NCBI RefSeq assembly: GCF_024347455.1
Contig: NZ_AP025484.1
Coordinates: forward strand, 868,001 to 932,000
DNA length: 64,000 bases
Reading direction: 5' to 3'
Source of the DNA: Vibrio echinoideorum
GTDB taxonomy: Bacteria > Pseudomonadota > Gammaproteobacteria > Enterobacterales > Vibrionaceae
The notes below the pieces were generated by a model. The model had not been told where the DNA came from. It did not search any database and saw only the letters and a program-made list of their open reading frames with translations. This document shows, in pieces, positions 44,374 through 54,376 of this stretch. The position numbers were made by a program, and so were the translations under genes. Position 1 is the stretch's first letter; every line of letters begins with the position of its first letter.

Positions 44374-46512
44374 TTAGAATTCGTAGTTTGCAGATAGACC
44401 CCAATTACGACCTGGTTGAGACTTAAAGTCTGTGTTGAACTGAGAGTCGTGTGCGCTGCCAGACATGTCACTGTATAACCAGTACTGCTTGTCTAATGCG
44501 TTAAACAGACCCGCTCGCAAAGTTAAATCAGTAATAGGGCGGTAGTAAGCTGTTAAATCAACAACTGTGTATCCAGATACATCTACATTGTCGTCAGCAT
44601 TCCACTCATCTTTAGCCGCAACCATTTTGATATTTAGAGCAGAACCAAAGGTTTCACGCTCAATACCAAGGCCGATTGTACCTGTTAGAGGTGCTACCGA
44701 ATCGATTGATTTACCCGTTGACTTATCTTCACCATCAGCATAAGCGACTGCTAATCGAGTGTATGTACCGAATGGTGCATCAATCAAGCTATCAAGGTTT
44801 ATGGTAGAAGAAAGCTCTGCACCGTAAATCGTCACTTCATCTAGATTTTCTTTAGTAAATACGTCTTTACCGCCTTGTTGGCCAGTTTTCGTCTCATTGA
44901 TGAAATCAGTGTAGTCGGTGTAGAAGGTACTTAATTCGAAGCGAGCGTGTTCATTGCCACCACGAAGACCAAGTTCGTAAGAGATACTTCTTTCAGCTTT
45001 GAGATTTGGGTTCGCTTCTACAATAGCGCCTTGGTTGTAGAAATAGTAAAGGTCATAAACGGAAGGGGCCTTAAAACCTTGGCCAATTTGACCAAATACA
45101 GCTAGGTTATCGTTGATGTGGTAAACAGAACCTAACTTAGCAGTGAATGCATCATCTTCATTCTTGTCATATTCAGTCGTGTAACCATCATCTGTTGATG
45201 GGTCAGCGACAAATGAGTCGTAACGAAGACCACCAGTTACGATCAATTTATCTTCCATGAAGAACGCTTGATCCTGAACGAACACACCCCATTGAGTAAT
45301 TTTCGCATCTGGTATACCAGTGCTGCCTGGAGTAACTGTTCCTTGGTCAAATTTATGATCTGAGTTATCTAGTTCAAAGTCGTTTTGTAAGTAAGTGAAG
45401 CCATAAGTAAACTCATGATCAGCACCGTCGATATTCACTAACTTAGAAAGCTGTGTATCAAGCTGCATGTTTACATCTGATGCATCACGCTCACGAAGTC
45501 GGCGTCCGTAGAAGCCAGTAGTATCGTAGTTTTTATTTAGAGTGCTTGAGTCTTGGTAGCTAAGAGACCAATCCAAAGAATCCGCAATAGATGAATTTAG
45601 CTTAAGCTGCTGCTCTAATGTTGCACGAAAACGCTTGTTGGTGTCTTCGTTATAGTTATCCGTGTATACAAAGCCCGGCATGAGCTGATAACCGTTGTAA
45701 TTCAACTCATCTTCGTCATACTGGCGCTGATAATGTTCTAGAGTCACCCCAATCTTGTTTGAATCGGATATGTTGTAGAATGCTTTAGCTAAGAAGTTAC
45801 TTAATTCCGTATCGGCTGGGTTAGCAGCACCACGATCTGGGCCTTCAACTTCGCTTCCAGACGAATGAGTTTCAGTTTCATGGCCTTGAGCGTATGTAGC
45901 CATAACGATAGTTTCTAACTTATCTTTGCGCATCGCCCATGAAAGGGTATTTTTGAATTGTTCATCAGCTGATGTATAGCTAGATTTGATACCAAAACGA
46001 TTTTCATCACCATCAGTTCTTAGCATATCTTCTGGGTTCTTGGTTCTTAGCAGTACAGCACCGCCAATTGCATCAGAACCGTACAACGTAGAAGCAGGTC
46101 CTTTATTCACCTCAATGACACTCAATGTGTCGACTTCAATCGCATTTGAATATTTACGTTGCTCTGAAGCACCAGGGTTGTATGGGGTAGGTTGTTGAAC
46201 ACCATCGATCATTAATTTAACGCGATCACCTTCAACACCACGGATATTGAAACCCGAAATACCAAAACGGCCACTGCCTTGCGCTTCGACGCCTGGAGTG
46301 TATTGAAGAGCTTGCTTAATGTCGTTAGACATTTGATTATCAATGTCTTCCGAAGACACAGATTCAATTGAGCTCGATACATCCTCTTTGTTTTGTTCAG
46401 TACGAGTTGCCGATACAACAACCTCGTCAAATAGGGCATAATCTTCAGCAAAGGCCGAGGTTGATGAAAGCGCTAAAACGATTGAAGCAGAGAGTAGGGA
46501 TTGCTTATACAT
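44374..46512 (-). CDS. hutA: TonB-dependent haem receptor (HutA-like)
   Basis: The 712-residue outer-membrane receptor has a signal peptide (cleaved near AFA-E), a plug domain with a TonB-box-like start (DEVVVSATR) and a 22-strand-type barrel ending in phenylalanine (NYEF). Between FKAP and NPNL motifs it has the layout of the FRAP/NPDL signature of haem/haemoglobin receptors (GFKAPSVYDLYYFYNQG...NPNL). A Fur-box-like sequence lies upstream and a LysR gene is divergent, an arrangement I recall for V. cholerae hutA. The haem specificity is inferred. Confidence 0.85.
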   Translation of the reverse strand: MYKQSLLSASIVLALSSTSAFAEDYALFDEVVVSATRTEQNKEDVSSSIESVSSEDIDNQMSNDIKQALQYTPGVEAQGSGRFGISGFNIRGVEGDRVKLMIDGVQQPTPYNPGASEQRKYSNAIEVDTLSVIEVNKGPASTLYGSDAIGGAVLLRTKNPEDMLRTDGDENRFGIKSSYTSADEQFKNTLSWAMRKDKLETIVMATYAQGHETETHSSGSEVEGPDRGAANPADTELSNFLAKAFYNISDSNKIGVTLEHYQRQYDEDELNYNGYQLMPGFVYTDNYNEDTNKRFRATLEQQLKLNSSIADSLDWSLSYQDSSTLNKNYDTTGFYGRRLRERDASDVNMQLDTQLSKLVNIDGADHEFTYGFTYLQNDFELDNSDHKFDQGTVTPGSTGIPDAKITQWGVFVQDQAFFMEDKLIVTGGLRYDSFVADPSTDDGYTTEYDKNEDDAFTAKLGSVYHINDNLAVFGQIGQGFKAPSVYDLYYFYNQGAIVEANPNLKAERSISYELGLRGGNEHARFELSTFYTDYTDFINETKTGQQGGKDVFTKENLDEVTIYGAELSSTINLDSLIDAPFGTYTRLAVAYADGEDKSTGKSIDSVAPLTGTIGLGIERETFGSALNIKMVAAKDEWNADDNVDVSGYTVVDLTAYYRPITDLTLRAGLFNALDKQYWLYSDMSGSAHDSQFNTDFKSQPGRNWGLSANYEF

Positions 46513-46569
46513 CTGATAGTTACCTTAATTCCATAGTATTATCTTGATTTGCGAAAGATGATATTGGAT

Positions 46570-46588
46570 CTAAATGATAATTACTATT
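46570..46588. promoter_or_regulatory. Fur box upstream of hutA
   Basis: The 19-mer contains AATGATAAT and then TACTATT, matching about 13 of 19 positions of the Fur consensus. It sits about 60 bases before the hutA start, where repression of the promoter by iron-loaded Fur is expected. Confidence 0.6.
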
Positions 46589-46737
46589 ATTTGTATTTGA
46601 ATTTATTTTCGATTTTGTCAGTCTAAACCTGCTTTAACCGTATAACTCGTTGTATTTTAAAAGCTTTAAACGTTCCATTTAGCTGGTGAATACTTAAATT
46701 TTTGTGATTAACCTCTCATTTATAAAGTTGGATACTG

Positions 46738-47625
46738 ATGTATAGCCCAATAACACTTGAAGCACTACATATACTCGATGCCATCGATCGTCGTGGGAGT
46801 TTTGCCGCTGCAGCGAATGAAATGGACCGAGCACCTTCTTCATTGAGTTATCAAATACAAAAGTTAGAACAAGATTTGGATATCATGATTTTTGACCGCT
46901 CAGGGCACCGTGCAAATTTCACGGAGGCGGGGCAGTTAATATTAGAGCAAGGTAGAATCATTCTTGGCGCTACTGAACAACTCGTTAATGACGCGAGTAT
47001 TCTTGCTAATGGCTGGGAGTTAGATCTAACCATCGCCTTTGATGGCATTATCCCTATAAACAACTTTTTCCCACTGGTCGATGAACTCGGAAAAATCAGT
47101 AAGACACGCGTTCGTTTGCAAGAAGAAATTTTGGCGGGGTGTTGGGAATCTCTCACTGATGGTCGTGCCGACTTACTCGTATGCCCGAAGCTCGATACAA
47201 TACCAAACGATATGAAAAGTGACGTGATTGGTAAAATGGAAATGGTCTGGGTCGCGGCATCAAACCACTACGTTCACAAACGTTCCGGTGAGTTTGACCA
47301 AAAGGCCAGAGAAAGTTACAGGGTAATCGCAATTGCGGATACAGCCCGTGACCAACCGGCTTTAAGTATCAATATTCTAGAGAAACAACCCCGTTTAACA
47401 GTGACGAGCTTCCCTGCAAAAGTAGAAGCTCTGACGACGGGATTAGGGATTGGCACCTTACCGAGTGTTATTGCCGAGCCTTTGATTGAATCTGGCGTTC
47501 TACAGCAAATTTCGGGGACAGAATCACAGCCGATCGATATCGTTATGGCTTGGCGACGCAACAAAATGGGCGACGCCAAATCTTGGTGTATTCAACACCT
47601 TAAAAAGACATGGTCACTCAAGTAA
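46738..47625 (+). CDS. LysR-family transcriptional regulator
   Basis: The 295-residue regulator has an N-terminal winged helix (LEALHILDAIDRRGSFAAAANEMDRAPSSLSYQIQKLE) and a LysR substrate-binding domain. It is divergent from hutA and may use the same intergenic region, but a role in haem control is only suggested by position. Its 3' end overlaps the convergent patZ gene by 12 bases. Confidence 0.9.
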   Translation: MYSPITLEALHILDAIDRRGSFAAAANEMDRAPSSLSYQIQKLEQDLDIMIFDRSGHRANFTEAGQLILEQGRIILGATEQLVNDASILANGWELDLTIAFDGIIPINNFFPLVDELGKISKTRVRLQEEILAGCWESLTDGRADLLVCPKLDTIPNDMKSDVIGKMEMVWVAASNHYVHKRSGEFDQKARESYRVIAIADTARDQPALSINILEKQPRLTVTSFPAKVEALTTGLGIGTLPSVIAEPLIESGVLQQISGTESQPIDIVMAWRRNKMGDAKSWCIQHLKKTWSLK

Positions 47626-50298
47626 CGGTAACACCATATCCGCAGTACCATCTTCAAAACTAATATCTAGCTCAAACCCCAACTTTTGAGCTAGTGTCAG
47701 CATCCCTCTATTCGTTGGCATCGTCATCCCAGACATTTGCTTAGTCTGCTTTGCTCGGCAGTAATCAATAACCTTAGTCAGAAGAATTCGACCTAAGCCG
47801 ACACCTTTCAGATCAGACCTAATTAATATGGCAAACTCTGCATCTGTGTTCTCAGGGTTAATCAGTGCTCTTGATACGCCGATAATCGCAGGAACACCTT
47901 GTTCTTTACGAACAACCACAAAAGCAATCTCTCTATCGAAATCAATCTGAGTAAAGTTAGCTAATGCCTCATGGTTGAATTCTCCAACATCACTAAAGAA
48001 ACGTTTATAAAGATCTTCTTTAGATACGCGATTAATAAAGTCAGCATGAAGCGGTTCATCTTCAGGAAGAATAGGGCGTAGCAACACTTCGGTGCCGTCC
48101 TTGAGTACGATATTCTCTTCAAGCTCGACCGGGTAAGGGCGAATCGCAAGACGTTCTTGTGGATCGCCTTCGTACGCTTTCAAGATGATATCGGCATCTA
48201 ATATCGTGAACTTGTCACCATTGGCCAGTACTGGGTGGATATCCAAATCATGTATTTCAGGGCAATCCACTACCATTTGCGATATACGAACCAGCAACTC
48301 AGAGAGTCCTTCAATGTCGATCGGGTTAGGCAGTTTTTGCAGGCGAATCTTGCCACTTTTTATCGCCCTAATTATCAAGTAACGCGCCAGTGTCATATTC
48401 AATGGTGGGAAAGCTGCAGCGGCATCAATTGACTCATCCCACTCAGAGCCCCCTTGACCAAGCAAAATGATTGGACCAAAGGTTTCGTCTGTAGTGACTT
48501 TCACTCGTAGCTCTTGGCCGCCCGCAAGTTTCGCCATTCCTTGAATCAACAGGCCATGTATATGTGCCGTAGGGAACGACAACTGAGATCGATCGAGAAT
48601 CGCCTGAGCCGCATTTGCGACTTCATTACTGTTTCGTAAGTTGAGCATCACACCTTGCACATCTGACTTATGCGCAATATCTGGCGAGCGAAGTTTTACG
48701 GCAACCGGATAACCAATTGTTTCAGCGATGTGCACCGCTTCACTAGGGTCAGAAGCAATCCAAGTCGGCAATACCTCTAGGTTGAAATGTTTGAAAAATT
48801 GACTGTTTTGGTGGGTATCAAGACTAACTGTATCTTTATCCAGTAGTTGTCGTTCAATCCAGTTTCTTGCATCAGCTAAGTCTTCAATGTGTACTTTCTC
48901 GGCCGTGGTTGGCGTTTCCATCAATTGGCGCTGATTACGTCTGTACTCGACCAGGTGCATGAACGCGACGACTGAACTTTCTGGTGTACGATAGGTTGGG
49001 ATTCCTGCTTCTGTAAACAACTTTCTAGCAGGTCTTGCTGTCAGCTCACCAGACCAATTAGTTAGAATATTGAATCGCTTATGACGAGGGTGTTTCTTAA
49101 TTGCTTTAATAATTCGCTCAGCTGTTTGGGCTGAATGAGCAATTGCAGAAGGGCTGTGCATAATAAGAATTGCATCTGCTTCATCACCACCAAGCAGAGT
49201 GTTAATCGTATCGATATAACGTTGATCACCGGCGTCGCCAACAATATCAATCGGGTTGCTATGCGACCAACTTGATGGCAATACTTTGTTTAATCTCTCT
49301 AGCGTTTTTTCTGATAACTCAGCAAGCTTGCCCCCACGATCAAATAAGGTATCCACGGCCATAATTGCAGGGCCACCACCATTGGTGACGATGGCTAACC
49401 GCTCACCACGCAGTGGCACTGAGTGAGTTAATGTTTCTACCGCAGCAAACAGTTCATGTAAGTTCTTAACTCGTAACATGCCGCTACGTCGTATGGCTGA
49501 GTCATAGATAATATCTAACGTGTCAGCACCGCCAGTATGCGCAATTGCAGCGGCTCTACCTTTCGCAGTTCGTCCGCCTTTTAACACCAGAATTCGTCGG
49601 TTACGAGATGCGGCACGTGCAGCCGAAATAAAGCGTCTTGCATCTTTAATGCTGTCAACATAAAGCAAGATTGCTTCGGTGTGAGAATCGGTACTTAGAT
49701 AATCCAATAGCTCTGAGAACTCAATGTCACTGCCATTACCTATCGAGATAAATGCAGAGAAGCCGATTTCTTTGTCGTTAGCCCAGTCGAGAATAGTGGT
49801 ACATACGGCTGCCGATTGCGAAACAAAAGCAATTTTACCGGGCAGCGCAGTAACTGGAGAGAAAGAGGCGTTTAGTTTTAACCATGGAACAATGATGCCA
49901 AGGCTATTTGGGCCAAGCACACGGATATTGTGTTTTTTGGCAATCGCTAGGCATCGGGAATCAAACGTTTCACCGTTGTCACTAGTCTGATGCATGTCTG
50001 ACGAAAGAACAATTACGCAAGCAATGCCTTTCTCCGCTAACTCTTCAAAAATGGCCACATTCCGTGTTGCGTTAGTACATAAAACCGCGAGGTCAGGCAC
50101 GATAGGTAGCGACAAAATGTCCTTGTAAGAAAGTACCCCCGCGACAGAATCATATTTCGGTGTAACGGGCATGACCGCACCTTTAAAATCCCCGTGCAGC
50201 AAATTGTTCATAACGATATATCCCGCGCGCGTTTCTTGTTGAGAAGCACCAACAACAGCGATTGAACGGGGTTTGAGTAGGGGATCAAGATGATTCAT
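47614..50298 (-). CDS. patZ: Protein lysine acyltransferase PatZ/Pka (acyl-CoA synthetase-like + GNAT)
   Basis: The 894-residue protein combines an NDP-forming acyl-CoA synthetase-like part (CoA-binding domain about 5-130 with SIAVVGAS; ligase domain with phospho-histidine-type region AAAIAHTGGADT; ATP-grasp about 480-700) with a C-terminal GNAT domain (about 725-890) containing the acetyl-CoA loop LKGVGLGRILL. This is the architecture of E. coli Pka/PatZ (886 residues), which acetylates metabolic enzymes such as acetyl-CoA synthetase. The ATG at 50298 has AGGA seven bases upstream; another ATG two codons earlier is in frame. Confidence 0.92.
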   Translation of the reverse strand: MNHLDPLLKPRSIAVVGASQQETRAGYIVMNNLLHGDFKGAVMPVTPKYDSVAGVLSYKDILSLPIVPDLAVLCTNATRNVAIFEELAEKGIACVIVLSSDMHQTSDNGETFDSRCLAIAKKHNIRVLGPNSLGIIVPWLKLNASFSPVTALPGKIAFVSQSAAVCTTILDWANDKEIGFSAFISIGNGSDIEFSELLDYLSTDSHTEAILLYVDSIKDARRFISAARAASRNRRILVLKGGRTAKGRAAAIAHTGGADTLDIIYDSAIRRSGMLRVKNLHELFAAVETLTHSVPLRGERLAIVTNGGGPAIMAVDTLFDRGGKLAELSEKTLERLNKVLPSSWSHSNPIDIVGDAGDQRYIDTINTLLGGDEADAILIMHSPSAIAHSAQTAERIIKAIKKHPRHKRFNILTNWSGELTARPARKLFTEAGIPTYRTPESSVVAFMHLVEYRRNQRQLMETPTTAEKVHIEDLADARNWIERQLLDKDTVSLDTHQNSQFFKHFNLEVLPTWIASDPSEAVHIAETIGYPVAVKLRSPDIAHKSDVQGVMLNLRNSNEVANAAQAILDRSQLSFPTAHIHGLLIQGMAKLAGGQELRVKVTTDETFGPIILLGQGGSEWDESIDAAAAFPPLNMTLARYLIIRAIKSGKIRLQKLPNPIDIEGLSELLVRISQMVVDCPEIHDLDIHPVLANGDKFTILDADIILKAYEGDPQERLAIRPYPVELEENIVLKDGTEVLLRPILPEDEPLHADFINRVSKEDLYKRFFSDVGEFNHEALANFTQIDFDREIAFVVVRKEQGVPAIIGVSRALINPENTDAEFAILIRSDLKGVGLGRILLTKVIDYCRAKQTKQMSGMTMPTNRGMLTLAQKLGFELDISFEDGTADMVLPLLE

Positions 50299-50514
50299 AG
50301 ACATATCCTAGCAATGCACGTAGGTTCATCGTAACTTACTTTTCACTCACGGGTTGATGGCAAATTCACCGAATTAAGATGAATAAGCAAACACTGGATA
50401 AAGTTTGTGAAATAGGTCACCCACTAATGGTGTATAATCTCAAAGTTAACTTGATTCTAAACCGACGTATCGGCATGATTTATAGTAATTATTATTAAGG
50501 ATATAGAGCTTTCC

Positions 50515-51078
50515 ATGAAAAAATTTGCAATTGTAACTTTGCCACTGCTCTTGGCTGCATGTGTATCGGACGACTATGTTACAAATGTAACTTCAGATAG
50601 TTATCAAGAAGAGTACAAAACTGCCAAGGTTGAAGCTCCAGTTGTATCTCAATCTGAGCAAACAGGTGTTGTTGAAGAGAATGTTGTCAACGTTATCAAG
50701 ACAGAGCCTGTTGAACAAAAAGTGGCTCAAACAACGAGAGCTAAGCCAGTTACAACAGTGACAGGCCCAACGAAGAAACAACAAGACATGAACCAACGCT
50801 TTGGTTACACGGTTCAAGTTGTTGCTGTGGGCAGCCAAAGCAAAGTCGACTCTTTCGTGAAAATGCTACCAACGACTTCTCAGCCAGTTTGGGAAAACTA
50901 CAAAATGGTTAACGGCACTAAGTGGTTCACAGTCCTTTACGGTGACTACGCAACACGCTTAGAAGCTAAAAAGGCAATCTCAACGCTGCCAACCACTTTC
51001 CAAAACTTGAAGCCGTTTGTTAAGAGCATTGATGACATCAAGAACTCTGAATACCCAACGCTTAACAAGTTGAACTAA
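50515..51078 (+). CDS. SPOR-domain lipoprotein
   Basis: The 187-residue protein has a lipobox (LLAAC, cysteine at residue 16), a Thr/Val/Glu-rich linker and a C-terminal SPOR-like domain (about 100-175) beginning GYTVQVVAVGSQSKVDSFV and continuing WFTVLYGDY...A. SPOR domains bind denuded septal peptidoglycan, so a role at the division site is likely. It is a single gene with a terminator after it. Confidence 0.87.
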   Translation: MKKFAIVTLPLLLAACVSDDYVTNVTSDSYQEEYKTAKVEAPVVSQSEQTGVVEENVVNVIKTEPVEQKVAQTTRAKPVTTVTGPTKKQQDMNQRFGYTVQVVAVGSQSKVDSFVKMLPTTSQPVWENYKMVNGTKWFTVLYGDYATRLEAKKAISTLPTTFQNLKPFVKSIDDIKNSEYPTLNKLN

Positions 51079-51089
51079 GTTTTAATTCA

Positions 51090-51120
51090 GAAAGAGGGAG
51101 CAAATGCTCCTTCTTTTGTT
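51090..51120 (+). terminator. Rho-independent terminator
   Basis: AAAGAGGGAGCA and TGCTCCTTCTTT form a stem with an AA loop and one wobble, followed by TGTTTT. Confidence 0.75.
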
Positions 51121-51257
51121 TTAAGACGAACCGTTTTGTTTAATAGTTAATCGCTCGTTCTTTCGGACACAAATTTAACGTTCAAAACACTGTACCTATC
51201 TCGACTTTTGTTTATCATTGAAGTCAGTATTCCTAGTTTCAAGGACCGAATTTACCC

Positions 51258-52253
51258 ATGAACACCACAAACATCCTTCTACTTTGCGGCGGTGGATCTT
51301 CAGAGCATGAAGTGTCTTTAGTTTCAGCCAATTACCTTTTTGAACAACTCAATAGCGTTCCAGATTTTAACGTTGTAAGAGTTGAGATTAAAAACGAAGG
51401 CTGGTGTCTTGATTCAGGTGAATTGGTTTATCTCGATATCAACAATCAAGCTTTACGTGGCGATGGACTCGATTCAAAAGTAGATTTCATTGTGCCTTGC
51501 ATTCACGGCTTCCCAGGTGAAACGGGTGACATCCAGTCACTGTTTGAACTAGCTAAGATTCCGTACCTAGGTTGTGGTTCTGAAGCAAGCAACAACAGCT
51601 TTAACAAGATCACTTCAAAGCTTTGGTACGATGCACTGGGCATTCCAAACACACCGTATTTGTTCTTATCAGATAACAACGACCAAGCTCATTCACAAGC
51701 GAGTCAAGCTTTTGAAAATTGGGGCAAAGTGTTCGTGAAGGCGGCTCGTCAAGGGTCTTCTGTAGGTTGTTACCAAGTTAACCAAGTGGAAGAGTTAAGC
51801 GAAGCGATCAATAAGGCGTTTACCTTCTCGGATCAAGTGTTGGTTGAGAAATCAGTTGTGCCTAGAGAGCTAGAAGTTGCCGCTTATGAAATCGATGGTG
51901 AACTACACATTAGTAAGCCAGGAGAGGTGATTGCACCTAATGGCGCATTTTACTCTTACGAAGAGAAATACAGCTCAGACAGCCACTCAATTACCGAAGT
52001 TGAAGCAAATAACTTAACAGATGAACAACTAGAACTAATTGCAGACAGTGCACGCAAAGTATTTACGCAAATGAAGCTTCGTCACCTATCTCGTATCGAT
52101 TTCTTCTTAACGCAAGACAACGAAATTTACCTGAATGAAGTCAATACTTTCCCAGGTATGACGCCAATTTCCATGTTCCCTAAAATGGTTGAGCATGATG
52201 GCCACAAATTCAGCCAGTTCTTAGAGAACTGCGTGAGAACGAGCCTCTCTTAG
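51258..52253 (+). CDS. ddl: D-alanine--D-alanine ligase
   Basis: The 331-residue ATP-grasp enzyme begins ILLLCGGGSSEHEVSLVSA, with the SEHEVS motif typical of Ddl. Later motifs are the CIHGFPGETGDIQ stretch, KAARQGSSVG and the metal-binding ...EVNTFPGMTPISMFP. It makes the D-Ala-D-Ala dipeptide for peptidoglycan. It is not within the dcw cluster, so it corresponds to the stand-alone DdlA-type gene. Confidence 0.94.
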   Translation: MNTTNILLLCGGGSSEHEVSLVSANYLFEQLNSVPDFNVVRVEIKNEGWCLDSGELVYLDINNQALRGDGLDSKVDFIVPCIHGFPGETGDIQSLFELAKIPYLGCGSEASNNSFNKITSKLWYDALGIPNTPYLFLSDNNDQAHSQASQAFENWGKVFVKAARQGSSVGCYQVNQVEELSEAINKAFTFSDQVLVEKSVVPRELEVAAYEIDGELHISKPGEVIAPNGAFYSYEEKYSSDSHSITEVEANNLTDEQLELIADSARKVFTQMKLRHLSRIDFFLTQDNEIYLNEVNTFPGMTPISMFPKMVEHDGHKFSQFLENCVRTSLS

Positions 52254-52299
52254 TTCATCTTATCCCAAACGCATCTTAAATCTTAAGATTATCAAAGTA

Positions 52300-52325
52300 G
52301 TGCCTTGAGCTCATAGCCAAGGCAC
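52300..52325. terminator. Hairpin after ddl, possible terminator
   Basis: GTGCCTTG and CAAGGCAC form a perfect eight-base stem with a ten-base loop; the T-run (ATTTTT) begins several bases later, so the call is weak. Confidence 0.5.
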
Positions 52326-52428
52326 TAGTCATTTTTATAACCAAGTAGTTTATTAACTGGGCCCGATTATTTGATCCCCGAGTGCTTATTGCAAACCTCT
52401 TTGGCGATAACCCTTTGGTTTTATCGGC

Positions 52429-53397
52429 TTATTGCCAAGGTACGATAGCTTTAAATTTCATTTTCTCATTTTCGGCGGTACCAACATAACCCACATATTG
52501 CGCGGGCATTGCAGGGCTGAGCCAACGACCAAAATCCTGAATTTCTCTTACCTTAAGACCTTGTTTCGAAAGCTCTTGTGCCGCACCTACACGGATCGAA
52601 TTCCCTGAAAAGTGATGATTTTCTGCGAGAGCAAGCATATCGCTCGCTCTTCTTAATATCCTGTAAATAGACGAATCATCCAAAGGTTGAAGCCCAATGT
52701 TCTCATGCTTATCTATCGCACGAAACACGGGGAATTCATCATCTGTACCAGTAAAAGAAAGCCAACGTTGTAAAGTCACACTTGCTACTGGCGACAACTT
52801 ATACGCAGAATCTTTAATAGTTATCTTGTAGCCTTCGTTACAGCTATCAACATCTCTCATTGATAATGCTTTGAGCTCTGAACGCTTTAAAGCGCATTCG
52901 AACATCACATTATAGATTGCAATATCACGAATCTCTTTTAAGTTTACATTCTCATGCGAAAGCAGCGTGTTCAATTCGGTGAGGTGTGCAGATGTCATTG
53001 CATTGGTTTGCTTAGCGTCACCGGCCATCTGAGCTTGCAAGTGGAGCAGGGTAAAGCGAACTTGCCTATGTTTAATTGGGTTGGCAAAATTGAGCACAGT
53101 GTGTAACAAACTAAGTGTTGCAGTGTAACGTTTTAACGATGCGTATTTTCTATCGTTAGATTCAGTTTCGAGGAAACGACGAATAGCAGTGATAGATGCA
53201 GGGAGAGTGTTGATACGATTTTTAGTACAGAACGCATGATAGCGATTCCAATCACTGTAGATACCTAAAAGTGAATTATGAGAATACTGATGCCCTGTTA
53301 ACTCATCTATAATTTCAATTGTCGCATTGCTGTTCAATTTTTCAACAAATGAATTAATCGTCACAAAGTCAGTTAAAATAGGGACTTTTTTTCTCAA
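52429..53397 (-). CDS. Cre-like tyrosine recombinase, orphan, near dif
   Basis: The 322-residue protein has a SAM-like N-terminal core-binding domain (about 10-120) and a catalytic domain with ArgI in KRSEL, a beta-hairpin lysine, NSIRVGAAQ in place of HxxR (histidine replaced by asparagine near residue 266), tryptophan in GRWLSP and the nucleophile tyrosine in AQYVG. Cre shows a similar SGHSxRVGAA motif. The start is uncertain: a TTG at 53397 has GAGG eight bases upstream, and a TTG at 53412 is also in frame; no ATG is available. It lies about 1 kb from the dif site and convergent with ddl. No phage genes accompany it. Confidence 0.83.
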   Translation of the reverse strand: MRKKVPILTDFVTINSFVEKLNSNATIEIIDELTGHQYSHNSLLGIYSDWNRYHAFCTKNRINTLPASITAIRRFLETESNDRKYASLKRYTATLSLLHTVLNFANPIKHRQVRFTLLHLQAQMAGDAKQTNAMTSAHLTELNTLLSHENVNLKEIRDIAIYNVMFECALKRSELKALSMRDVDSCNEGYKITIKDSAYKLSPVASVTLQRWLSFTGTDDEFPVFRAIDKHENIGLQPLDDSSIYRILRRASDMLALAENHHFSGNSIRVGAAQELSKQGLKVREIQDFGRWLSPAMPAQYVGYVGTAENEKMKFKAIVPWQ

Positions 53398-53497
53398 ATT
53401 ACCATACCTCAACAGCTGTTTTTACCATATTATGCTTGATATCATTAAAAGTATACTTATGATTAATGCAGTGAAAACAAAAAGATGATTAATAGAT

Positions 53498-53866
53498 ATG
53501 GCTAATTCAATTTACCGAAGCGTCCACCTACAATCGATGGATGCTAACAACACCATTTGGCGTGCTAAGTTAAAAAACAATGTTATTCAGGGCAACCTAG
53601 CTGCCGTGAAGAAGAGTATTGATTGGTGGATTGACACTGCGTCTATTATTGACCCTAAAGAGTTCACGGCGTTAAATAAGTCGAGAGGAACTGGTGGCCT
53701 AACTGAAAACTTCAACGGCTATCAGATCAAGAATGACACCGGTGAGCCTAACGCGTGGTATTGCATGTTTAACGGGCGTCTTATCAAAGGCGGCAAGATT
53801 GCAATTCAGCGTCATATAGAAGCTTACTTACTCGCAAAACAAAAAGCAGAGCAACAAAAGAAGTAA
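53498..53866 (+). CDS. DUF3319-like hypothetical protein
   Basis: The 122-residue soluble protein is basic, with a C-terminal lysine/glutamine-rich helix. The segment FNGYQIKNDTGEPNAWYCMFNGRLIKGG fits my memory of the Vibrio DUF3319 family. Its function is unknown. It ends four bases before yciH and is likely co-transcribed with it. It is divergent from the recombinase with an 85-base gap. Confidence 0.75.
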   Translation: MANSIYRSVHLQSMDANNTIWRAKLKNNVIQGNLAAVKKSIDWWIDTASIIDPKEFTALNKSRGTGGLTENFNGYQIKNDTGEPNAWYCMFNGRLIKGGKIAIQRHIEAYLLAKQKAEQQKK

Positions 53867-53869
53867 ATT

Positions 53870-54181
53870 ATGAGCCTAGTATATTCAACAGAAACAGGTC
53901 GTATCACACCTGAAGAAGAGAAAGTCCAACGTCCTAAAGGCGATGGTATCGTTCGAATCCAAAAAGAAACCAAAGGCCGTAAAGGCAAAGGCGTTTCTAT
54001 CGTAACGGGCTTAGACCTAGATGACGCACCTTTAAAACTAATGGCAGCGGAACTCAAAAAAGTGTGTGGCTGCGGTGGCTCAGTAAAAGATGGCAACATC
54101 GAGATTCAAGGCGACGCTCGTGACAAGATCAAAGCACACCTTGAAAAGAAAGGTTACAAAGTTAAATTCTCAGGCGGTTAA
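53870..54181 (+). CDS. yciH: SUI1/eIF1-like translation factor YciH
   Basis: The 103-residue protein shows the SUI1 fold signature GKGVSIVTGLDLDD...LAAELKKVCGCGGSVKDGNIEIQGD. Bacterial YciH is related to eukaryotic initiation factor 1 and has been linked to translation control under stress. It is three bases downstream of the DUF3319-like gene. It is the last core gene before the dif site. Confidence 0.9.
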   Translation: MSLVYSTETGRITPEEEKVQRPKGDGIVRIQKETKGRKGKGVSIVTGLDLDDAPLKLMAAELKKVCGCGGSVKDGNIEIQGDARDKIKAHLEKKGYKVKFSGG

Positions 54182-54348
54182 TCTCTAACTAATACCAGGG
54201 TTAAAATCGAAGATTATTATCACTGGATATTAGGTATTTTATGGTAAATAGCCATTATGGTTAAATACACAGTATAATCAGAGAATATCGACACCGAATA
54301 AAGGCAGGGCATCACATAGAGATACCTGCCTTATAAACACCAAAACCA

Positions 54349-54376
54349 ATTTAACATAACGTACATAATACGCACT
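54349..54376 (-). other. dif: Chromosome dimer resolution site dif (XerCD target)
   Basis: Read on the minus strand, 28 bases consist of a XerC arm AGTGCGTATTA, the six-base centre TGTACG and a XerD arm TTATGTTAAAT. The XerD arm is identical to those of E. coli dif and V. cholerae dif1/dif2 as I remember them, and the XerC arm differs from V. cholerae dif1 at one position. Total length is exactly the canonical 28. Neighbouring genes match V. cholerae chromosome II, so I infer dif2. The right edge abuts the 24-base repeat that flanks an insertion sequence. Confidence 0.9.
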
